The notes below the pieces were generated by a model. The model saw nothing but the letters and a program-made list of their open reading frames with translations. It did not search any database and was not told the origin of the DNA. 64,000 nucleotides of DNA from Atopsyche davidsoni (lineage: Eukaryota > Arthropoda > Insecta > Trichoptera > Hydrobiosidae). Made by a program: the position numbers and the translations under genes. The stretch spans positions 749,001 through 813,000 of the forward strand of contig JAILWY010000007.1 of the NCBI GenBank assembly GCA_022113835.1, read 5' to 3'. Positions 52,801-61,575 of the stretch are shown in pieces. Position 1 is the stretch's first letter. Each line of letters starts with the position of its first letter.

Positions 52801-55800
52801 GGTCCCGGCGTCGCTCCACGCCGGTTCCAGCGAGGATCTACGCCGGTTCCCGCGAGGAATCCTCCCGGTCCCGGCGTCGCTCCACGCCGGTTCCAGCGAG
52901 GATCCACGCCGGTTCCAGCGAGGATCCACGCCGGTTCCCGCGAGGAATCCTCCCGGTCCCGGCGTCGCTCCACGCCGGTTCCAGCGAGGATCCACGCCGG
53001 TTCCCGCGAGGAATCCTCCCGGTCCCGGCGTCGCTCCACGCCGGTTCCAGCGAGGATCTACGCCGGTTCCCGCGAGGAATCCTCCCGGTCCCGGCGTCGC
53101 TCCACGCCGGTTCCAGCGAGGATCTACGCCGGTTCCCGCGAGGAATCCTCCCGGTCCCGGCGTCGCTCCACGCCGGTTCCAGCGAGGATCTACGCCGGTT
53201 CCCGCGAGGAATCCTCCCGGTCCCGGCGTCGCTCCACGCCGGTTCCAGCGAGGATCTACGCCGGTTCCCGCGAGGAATCCTCCCGGTCCCGGCGTCGCTC
53301 CACGCCGGTTCCAGCGAGGATCCACGCCGGTTCCCGCGAGGAATCCTCCCGGTCCCGGCGTCGCTCCACGCCGGTTCCAGCGAGGATCCACGCCGGTTCC
53401 CGCGAGGAATCCTCCCGGTCCCGGCGTCGCTCCACGCCGGTTCCAGCGAGGATCCACGCCGGTTCCAGCGAGGATCCACGCTGGTTCCATCGAGGATCCT
53501 CCCGGTACCGGCGTCGCTCCACGCCGGTTCCCGCGAGGATCCTCCCGGGCCCGGCGTCGCTCCACGCCGGTTCCAGTGAGGATCCACGCCGGTTCCAGCG
53601 AGGATCCACGCCAGTTCCCGGGAGGATCCTCTCGGTCCCCGGCTTCGCTCCCAACGCGGCCACACCGGTTCGCGTGTCGGTACTTCCCTTAACGCCTCAG
53701 TGGAAGCGACGTCGGGCAGATGGACTCGAAGGGAACGAGCGAGGCGGCGCGAAATCAACCCTCGACGTGGAGCATGTGACTCCGTGGGTGAGCTGCACAA
53801 CAGAGCAGCGCGGCCCGATGTGGACCGACATCGCGAAGCATGGTGCTTTACGACACTGAGACTAGATGCAACGTTAAGGCGAGATGTGATGCTGAAGCAA
53901 GATGCAACGCTGAGCTGAATGTGTATTGCTTGTTAAAATAAATAATGATTACCGAATTCTGTTTATAAGTTCTTTCCGCGTCCTCGCTGGCTATTTCCTC
54001 TGTTAGATTCCACACGCTGACAATGCCGTCGCTCCCACCTGACACAAGATATTGGCCACACCTCGAAATATCAAAATATATCCTCTGATTGGTGTCCACT
54101 TGTCTGTTCAATACATTCAATGGACTCCTATAATATCGTATGTCCCATACTAATAAATCACAGTCTTTTCTTGCGCCAGAGACCAATTTTGTTCCATCCG
54201 GTAAAAATTGTAAATGAGTAATTCCACCTGGAAGTTGGGGTTCAATTAATTACACATTATTTTAAAATATACATGAAAAAATGTTTAGGTAATATATATA
54301 AGGAAGCGTGGCACTGAAATATGAGACCATTATTCTTCTTTTATTAAAAAAACAAAGTACAAGTTTATGCTTATTCTATAATTACCCATATTTAAAACAA
54401 ACATAATATTGGTTTATAAACATCCAATTATGCTTATCTTTAAAAATTTTACCTTTTATAAATATAAATATTCTACAAGTAAATGCATGCAGTGAGCTAT
54501 GTGACATTAATCCCCATTGAATCCATAAAGAGCTTAAATACAAATCATTCCTATAAAAATGTTCCAGCACTGGAGCTGATACTTCAGATAAATAATATAT
54601 CTCAATGGGACTTAACACCCAAAAAATTATTTCACTTACAGTTGCAATAACTTGTGAGCATACCTTCTCAAATACATATATTTTTTATTCCACCTTAATT
54701 CATTTCGACAAAATTATTTGATATAACTTTTAAATTAGTGATATTTATAAATTTACATACCTTTGTGGTATTGCATTTTTCCTAAGCTCTTTGTTTTTCC
54801 TTCATGGATATCATACAAGCTAATTTTAGTTTTCCACGATCCAATTGCTATCAATCCATCCTGAGTAGGAGACACCGCTAAACATGCTGCAGTGCTGCTA
54901 ATTTTTTGCTGAACGTATTCTCTTCCAGGCCTGTCGAAAAATAATTCACACCATTAAAAATTATTTCATTTAGATTAGAGGGTGTTGAAAACATCTTCAT
55001 AGGTATTCTCCAGTCAATGCTTAATCAACTAGCTCCATTATATTTAAAGAGATTGAGATTTTTAGGCTTAACTTAATTTAAAACTCAAGTTTATTGGTCT
55101 TTCATTAGAAAGTGATTACTAAGCTGTCAAATATATTTTTTTAGACTAAATGCTATTTCGCTAGTTTATTTCATGTGATTTAATTGATAAAATGTAAATG
55201 TCATCAACTTTATATTTTTAACAGTTTCATCAAAATTTTAGATTTTTTTATCCGATGAACGATTGATTTAATTTTGTTGGCGTATTTAACAGTTTGGTAA
55301 TCACTGTTTTACAATTGACACTAAATGTTAGTGCACCCAAATTTCTTGATGCTTGATGTATCTGACAATAGTTACTACCTTAATAACATTGGAATAAATG
55401 TGTTCTATGTCCATTATTTTTTAAGATTAAATTGGTGTCTCACCTGTCAGTATCAAATGTTTTTAGGCATTTTTTGTATCCAGCATGAATCTGATTTCCA
55501 TCAGCTGAGAAACAAATGGAGAGAGCGGCTTCCACTTCATCGTAAGAATTATATCCTCTGTATGAACATCTCAATGATCCATCGAATGCGTCCCACATTT
55601 GTATGGGTGCATGCTGCCTGGTAGTCAGCCAACTAGAACAAAACAATCAATTTTATAAGGTGGCCAAGTTCCAATCAAAATCAAAACTTCCTTTTCAACA
55701 AATGTCACTGTGGCAGATAAAACCGGCTGCTTAGCCAGAGTAGCCTATCTCCTTTAATGTTAGATTAATTAAATTATCATAATTACCAACAACTCTCAGG

Positions 55801-56214
55801 CACGAGACTGTTCATTCCAGGATACCAACAAAAATCATAAATGGTTCCTGATTCTTGCACGTGCACAGCCGTATCTAGGATATCAATAGGCCTAGTTTCA
55901 CTAACAGCAGGCCCTTCATACAATTCTCTCGGAAGCTCTAGCACGTGAACTCCACCATTATTTACCACAGTTAAACAACAAGTTCCATCCGGAGACCACT
56001 TACAACCCCGGAGATATGTCTGTTTGTCATTGAAATTGTCTTTTTGTTTGTAGGCTGGATACCAAGAGGATCTGCTTAGCTCGAATAACGACTGTTTATC
56101 AAAAATATTAAGTTTTTCGTAATATGCCTCTTCAGTATATTGAACATCAGTGGAAACATTTTCTGTTTCTTCAGTTGTTAATGGCAAAACATCGGAATCA
56201 AGTTCCGTATCCAT
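49458..56214 (-). CDS. WRAP53: WRAP53/TCAB1 (WDR79) homolog, WD40 protein
   Basis: Five minus-strand exons (56214-55787, 55632-55444, 54930-54761, 54227-53953, 49832-49458) join in phase into 478 residues, close to the family's usual 530-550. The order of family landmarks is preserved: [81 protein letters not shown] with the family's [24 protein letters not shown]; and [18 protein letters not shown] in the last exon. Known members bind the CAB box of scaRNAs and telomerase RNA and bring them to Cajal bodies. I set the start at the ATG giving MDTELDSD; an upstream in-frame TTG is unlikely, but a 5' exon cannot be excluded. The last intron is 4.1 kb and filled by a minisatellite. Confidence 0.9.
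50265..50698 (+). pseudogene. Non-LTR retrotransposon fragment (R1-like) left of the minisatellite
   Basis: Plus-strand translation gives [18 protein letters not shown] followed by [12 protein letters not shown]. This is the conserved pre-reverse-transcriptase segment of R1-type and related insect non-LTR elements. After a stop and frame change, [16 protein letters not shown] follows, the K-A-P-G-x-x-G-I start of the reverse-transcriptase domain. Both frames are interrupted, so it is dead. It lies in antisense orientation within the WRAP53 intron and ends exactly where the tandem repeat begins. Confidence 0.7.
50699..53636. repeat. 2.9-kb GC-rich minisatellite, 22/66-bp units
   Basis: The commonest unit is 66 bp (for example the unit starts at 53057 and 53123). 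It is built from two related 22-mers, GATCCACGCCGGTTCCAGCG and the variant with TTCCCGCGAG, plus a spacer with CCTCCCGGTCCCGGCG. The array length equals about 44 such units. Variants (CTACGCC, CACGCAGG, CACTCC) are scattered, so it is old enough to have diverged or is homogenised in blocks. Because 66 is a multiple of three and stop codons are absent, very long frames exist on both strands; these are not genes. Confidence 0.95.
53637..53952. other. Right flank of the minisatellite, GC-rich, unidentified
   Basis: Non-repetitive GC-rich sequence ending in short GATGCAACG-type near-repeats (about 53866-53915), then AATAAATAATG beside the WRAP53 donor. It may be the 3' part of the retroelement whose 5' part is at 50.3-50.7 kb, but the translation gives no recognisable motif. 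Confidence 0.4.
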
Positions 56215-56662
56215 TTCCACATATATATTAGCAACTGGCAAATGGATAAAAAATAGTGACTATTACATTAGAATAATTAATAAACAACAACACACAATGA
56301 GACAGTTTGACTTTTGACAGTTTGGTTTCCCGGTCGAAAAATCATGCACGCGTTTTTTATTGTCTATTGCTTCACATAAATTATTACAAGCATAGACAAA
56401 CTCTACAACACGAATAAAATGTCATATAAAATAATAAAAAGCGGCATATTTTTCAGTAATCAATTTTTGACCTCAAAAATTATTATTTTCAAATAAATTT
56501 GAATTTAAATTATTATATTGGGCAATGTGAACATTTCTTCTATGGTCGCATTTCGTGAGGTCATAACACAGCACGTTTGGTTGGGTGGCCCGTCAGCTGA
56601 CTGCTGCGCTATCGAGTTTTCGATTTTCTACATCGCTGTCAAAAAATTTATACTTTAAAAAA
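56215..56662. promoter_or_regulatory. Shared head-to-head promoter region
   Basis: Only 448 bp separate the WRAP53 start (minus) from the cytochrome b5 start (plus). The cytochrome b5 side holds GTCAGCTGAC (an E-box palindrome, 56590-56599) and TATCGAGTTTTCGATTTTC. The WRAP53 side holds a less AT-rich block, GGTTTCCCGGTCG. I see no TATA box. A bidirectional promoter is inferred from geometry. Confidence 0.5.
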
Positions 56663-59631
56663 ATGTCTGCACCCAAATTTATAACTTTTGAAGAAGTGCA
56701 GAAGCACAATACTAAGGATGACTTGTGGATGGTTATTTCAGGTTCAGTTTACGATGTGTCAGCCTTTTTAAGTGAGGTTAGTTCATTTTTTAGAGAAGTT
56801 TTTTTTTTAATACCTTCTTCTGATGCCTCTTCTCATAGAAGGTTGGTGTGTGCATTTTCTCGAACATATCCCTATCCTGGGGCAGTCTCACCAATTCGGC
56901 CGCACTTCCGATCTCCAGCCACTGGCGCAAATTCTTCTTCCAGTGCTCCCTTTTCCGTGCTCCTATATTTACTGTTTATTTTTTTTTAAATAAAAACAGC
57001 GTTAATATTAATTATCACAAATGCGTACTTTAGACGTGATCAATTTATCATTTGATCTAGGATTGATTAATGTTCTTTTGCATTATTATTTAAAACTAAT
57101 CACCCATTTTCATAATTAGGAAGTGTTTTTTCAACAGAATATGGAAGGGATTGATACCTTTTTTCTGACATACATTTTTCAGCATCCTGGTGGTGAAGAA
57201 GCGTTGATCGATTTTGCTGGGAAAGAAGCAACAGCAGCTTTTGAACAAGTGGGTCACAGCAACGATGCGAAGTAAAATAACATGTTATACAATTCTTGAT
57301 ATATTTTTCTAAGAGTTTCTTTAATCAATTTTCAATATTTAAAAAAATGTTCTTAATCATTATCAATCAATTAAACCTGTATAGGTAAAATCGTACTTCC
57401 TGTGAGATGGTCTTCACAAAAACCAATAATTAAATTTAACAAGTACGTGTATTGACATAATTAAATAGACTAATATCCAGATTGGATTTAAAATGCTTCA
57501 CTCAGTACTTTGTGTTAAAAGTCTAGTATTGCAAGTCACACAATATTTAATTAGGCATAATAAGAACATTGTTTCATTTATAGGATATGATTATTAAAAA
57601 TTCTTGTCTAGTACTAGTGATTGGTTAGCATAGTTGGTAATGCACCTGCCATGTAAGCGAGGGGATGTGGGTTCGAATCCCGCACAAATCACGTTGATAT
57701 ATTTTTCTAAGAGTTTCTTTAATCAATTTTCAATATTTAAAAAAATGTTCTTAATCATTATCAATCAATTAAACCTGTATAGGTAAAATCGTACTTCCTG
57801 TGAGATGGTCTTCACAAAAACCAATAATTAAATTTAACAAGTACGTGTATTGACATAATTAAATAGACTAATATCCAGATTGGATTTAAAATGCTTCACT
57901 CAGTACTTTGTGTTAAAAGTCTAGTATTGCAAGTCACACAATATTTAATTAGGCATAATAAGAACATTGTTTCATTTATAGGATATGATTATTAAAAATT
58001 CTTGTCTAGTACTAGTGATTGGTTAGCATAGTTGGTAATGCACCTGCCATGTAAGCGAGGGGATGTGGGTTCGAATCCCGCACAAATCACGTTGATATAT
58101 TTTTCTAAGAGTTTCTTTAATCAATTTTCAATATTTAAAAAAATGTTCTTAATCATTATCAATCAATTAAACCTGTATAGGTAAAATCGTACTTCCTGTG
58201 AGATGGTCTTCACAAAAACCAATAATTAAATTTAACAAGTACGTGTATTGACATAATTAAATAGACTAATATCCAGATTGGATTTAAAATGCTTCACTCA
58301 GTACTTTGTGTTAAAAGTCTAGTATTGCAAGTCACACAATATTTAATTAGGCATAATAAGAACATTGTTTCATTTATAGGATATGATTATTAAAAATTCT
58401 TGTCTAGTACTAGTGATTGGTTAGCATAGTTGGTAATGCACCTGCCATGTAAGCGAGGGGATGTGGGTTCGAATCCCGCACAAATCACGTTGATATATTT
58501 TTCTAAGAGTTTCTTTAATCAATTTTCAATATTTAAAAAAATGTTCTTAATCATTATCAATCAATTAAACCTGTATAGGTAAAATCGTACTTCCTGTGAG
58601 ATGGTCTTCACAAAAACCAATAATTAAATTTAACAAGTACGTGTATTGACATAATTAAATAGACTAATATCCAGATTGGATTTAAAATGCTTCACTCAGT
58701 ACTTTGTGTTAAAAGTCTAGTATTGCAAGTCACACAATATTTAATTAGGCATAATAAGAACATTGTTTCATTTATAGGATATGATTATTAAAAATTCTTG
58801 TCTAGTACTAGTGATTGGTTAGCATAGTTGGTAATGCACCTGCCATGTAAGCGAGGGGATGTGGGTTCGAATCCCGCACAAATCACGTTGATATATTTTT
58901 CTAAGAGTTTCTTTAATCAATTTTCAATATTTAAAAAAATGTTCTTAATCATTATCATACAATTCTGTTTTACTATTTGATAAGGATTCTGAATTTGTTA
59001 TTAATAATACTTAAACGTTTTAGAGAACTTATGAAGAAGTTCAAAATTGGAGAGCTCCATAGGATTATCAAATTTACCTGCAAAGGCATGCAGTAAGTAT
59101 TTTCTCATTATATGTGAAAAACCTAAGATCTGCACACAATGCAGCTAACTGTTTTTTTTTTTTTAAATTGAGCAACTACTAAGTCTAGTGTAACTAATAT
59201 AGAAGTCATAATTATACAAATTATCAAGCTTTGATGAACATGTGATTTTTAATCTTCAATATAGTTCTAACAATTTGAACTATTCTGATACTCAATCATA
59301 TTTTATATACAGCGCTTTTATCCTATTCATAATTAATATAATGCAATCTAAAATAAAGTATTTTCATATCCACTTCTTTCAAACAAATATTTTTCTATAA
59401 GAAAATAAATTTCATGCAATATTCAAATTGTTTACAATAAGCATTTTTAATATAAACCTCATTTAATTTACTGTCTGATATGAATGTACGCTATGCTAAA
59501 AACTTATATGTTTACTTTTGGTTGTGTTCTAACCTTTAATTTTCTATTTTTTCAGATTCATTCCTCATGCTATATTAGCATTAACCATTGGCGTAACTGT
59601 GGGTTTCTTGCTGAAACGCTATGCGTTTTAA
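56663..59631 (+). CDS. Cyt-b5: Cytochrome b5, tail-anchored microsomal type
   Basis: Four exons (56663-56776, 57183-57271, 59024-59092, 59556-59631) join in phase into 115 residues. The haem-binding domain has TFEEVQKHN near the start, [16 protein letters not shown], the first haem ligand in HPGGEE (His39) and the second in VGHSND (His63), the classic spacing. A GEL motif near 77-79 ends the domain. The C-terminus is a single hydrophobic anchor ([15 protein letters not shown]) followed by KRYAF, indicating tail-anchored insertion in the endoplasmic reticulum. It would pass electrons to desaturases and P450s. The linker between domain and anchor is shorter than usual. The start ATG follows an A-rich context. 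The second intron holds a 1.66-kb tandem array. Confidence 0.92.
57287..57296. repeat. Target-site duplication, left
   Basis: ATACAATTCT, repeated exactly at 58957-58966, brackets the tandem array and marks it as a single insertion event. Confidence 0.8.
57617..57692 (+). ncRNA. tRNA-like head (Thr-UGU-like), unit 1
   Basis: A cloverleaf can be drawn: acceptor GATTGGT with ACAAATC (one mismatch), D arm GCAT/ATGC, anticodon stem CCTGC/GCGAG (imperfect), and T arm GTGGG/CCCGC with loop TTCGAAT. The anticodon loop CATGTAA would place TGT at 34-36, but position 33 is A instead of the conserved T. A box TTAGCATAGTTGG and B box GGTTCGAATCC are good polymerase III promoters. It is a tRNA-derived head rather than a working tRNA. 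Confidence 0.6.
58015..58090 (+). ncRNA. tRNA-like head, unit 2
   Basis: Same sequence as unit 1, 398 bp downstream, with both polymerase III boxes intact. Confidence 0.6.
58413..58488 (+). ncRNA. tRNA-like head, unit 3
   Basis: Same sequence as unit 1, 796 bp downstream, boxes intact. Confidence 0.6.
58811..58886 (+). ncRNA. tRNA-like head, unit 4
   Basis: Same sequence as unit 1, 1194 bp downstream, boxes intact. Confidence 0.6.
58957..58966. repeat. Target-site duplication, right
   Basis: ATACAATTCT, the partner of 57287-57296. Confidence 0.8.
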
Positions 59632-59635
59632 TAAA
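59630..59635 (+). promoter_or_regulatory. Poly(A) signal overlapping the cytochrome b5 stop
   Basis: AATAAA begins inside the TAA stop codon. Other signals lie further downstream in AT-rich sequence (for example AAATAAAG near 60478), so more than one 3' end is possible. Confidence 0.4.
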
Positions 59636-61575
59636 GTAATACATTTCAAAACATGAGATATTAAATATTGAACTTGCTATGCTGTTTGCACAACCAATAC
59701 AAATATTTTCTTTGTATCTTTTAATTGGGTGGAAACATATTTTCTATGTATGATAGACGAGCTTATAATCAAATAGGTTGTTTGAATATAAGTCAGTATC
59801 TAATACTTGGCATAATACTTAACAACAACAAAAAAACCCCCTGATATTTTCTGTGTATTTATATTACTTTTACAAATATTTATATTTCATATTGAAACAT
59901 TTTATCTCCTTAAATTGTAATAATAATTTAAATGGATCATTGAATGGTTTTCTATTCTTATTTAAGTGAATATTATACACTGGTTTCGTGGCACCTTTAC
60001 GACTTGACTCTACAGTTGATTTTTTATCAATAATTTTTTTATTATATTTGCTGTTTTATATTAGTACTCGTACTAGATTCAATATATTGTTGAAAAATAA
60101 TTTGTCATGTGATAAGTTTTTATGCTGTTACGAAATAAATTATTTTTAAAAGAATATAGAATAAAAGCAAAAGCATGATTTAAAAGTATACGGGCCAATT
60201 AGGTATTTAAAATGTTTTTAACAGCATTTAGTGAGCTTCAAGGCAATAACTTTCCTGACTAGTATTATTATAACAAATTTATAGCTGTTTATTGTAGGTG
60301 TTAAATTTGGTGTCTTTTAAAATTATATTCATATATATAATTCTTACTGTCTGAACTCAACACTATTACGGAGTTGTAAAAATACTGTAGAAAGCCATTT
60401 ATTTAATTTTGATACATAATATATTTATTTGTATTATACTTTTTTAGTGTTTAATATGACTTTGTATGATTTCTTAAATAAAGCAATATTTTTTGTCAAA
60501 ATTGTGTTATAATCTTTATGAACTACCCACGTGATTTGAAAATTTGTATTTTACGATATTTTGCAATGAAACCACACAGTATACTGGATTGTAACTAAAA
60601 ATATAAAATAAACCTAACCATTTAAACTCTTTAGCTGCAGTGGTAGACCATCTATTTACATGTCCCGTGTGCTATTTTGAGCAATTCACATTTACAGCAA
60701 AATGTATATTTATCCAAAGAATTTATAATGTCAAAGTTGTATAGAGTCAGCGAGGGTTGTGCAATCCTATACTTCCCGTATAATTAAAAATACAAAAAAT
60801 AATAAAATATGTAGAAAAAACCAAAATATAATAAAAGAGATATAATCATTTAAGAAAATAGTAACAAAATAATTAAGAAATAAATAAATAGTATAAACCA
60901 AAGTAACAAAAAATAAAAATTCAAAACAGTTAAATAAATAAAAATATAAAGCAATAAAAAAATTCTACTATAGAACTACAAAAAACATTCAAATTTAAAC
61001 TTGCAGCCTCTCCCTTCCTGTATTAAGATCTACAAGACGTATTAAAGCCTGCACTAAGCGATTAAAGCATTTTTTCCTACCAATCACCCATTAACATTGT
61101 TGATGTTTTTAAATGCAATGCAATCTCTCGGGGTGACATGATTTATGGACAAGGTTGCACATTACCGGTTTATGGCTCATCTGAAATTGTCAGGAACCTA
61201 TCGCAGCAGAGTGACCATGACATGTGATTAAAAGTAGTTAACCTTGCAAGTTTGCAAAAGGCTACAACAACCATGTGCCATCAGATCTAATTATATCACA
61301 GGGCATTCAATAATACTAGCCATTCTGAATATTAACTGACAAACCCCCGCCACAATGTAAAGTGGTTCATTCATAATGCACTTTAAAACATGGTGGGTTT
61401 AATAGGCTCTATTCATCCAAAGATGGCCCAGGTAGCAATGAGTCTACACTGATGTGTGCCAATAAATCACTAAATTTTACGGACAGTACATATCACGTAC
61501 GAGCATACTTTTATAAACACACCACATTTTTTTAATTTAAAATCATGTATATATCTCTATTATTTAAATTAGATC
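59636..61575. other. Convergent intergenic region, with an A-rich strand-biased block
   Basis: No supported gene. From about 60784 to 60975 the plus strand is nearly all A with scattered T and very little G or C. It is followed by mixed-composition sequence (61000-61480) that I could not assign. This region must contain the 3' UTRs of both cytochrome b5 (plus) and alkaline phosphatase (minus). Confidence 0.45.

Larger units (their letters stand above)
57297..58956 (+). mobile_element. Tandem array of a 398-bp tRNA-derived element
   Basis: Four complete units repeat with an exact 398-bp period (TGATATATTTTTC recurs at 57297, 57695, 58093, 58491 and 58889) and a fifth stops after about 65 bp. 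The units appear identical by eye. Each contains TGTATAGGTAAAATCGTAC, AAGTCACACAATATTTAATT and a tRNA-like head. Single dispersed copies have the same layout of one unit plus repeated end. The array lies eleven bases beyond the donor site of the second cytochrome b5 intron. Confidence 0.9.

Noticed and set aside
50490..53579. A 1029-codon open frame and many overlapping long frames on both strands
   Set aside because: They are by-products of a stop-free GC-rich tandem repeat whose 66-bp period is a multiple of three. The region is an intron of WRAP53 flanked by a dead retroelement.
53674..53918. Small open frames right of the minisatellite
   Set aside because: They continue the GC-rich flank and have no recognisable domain; the only exon signal nearby is the WRAP53 donor on the opposite strand.
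56585..56662. N-terminal extension of cytochrome b5 from an upstream TTG
   Set aside because: The first ATG at 56663 gives the normal family start, and the extension would lie in the promoter region with no conservation signal.
57617..58886. Four functional tRNA genes in a row
   Set aside because: A33, the imperfect anticodon stem and identity with dispersed transposon heads show they are parts of a mobile element.
57297..58956. CRISPR-like repeat array
   Set aside because: The 398-bp units are continuous with no unique spacers, and the genome is eukaryotic.
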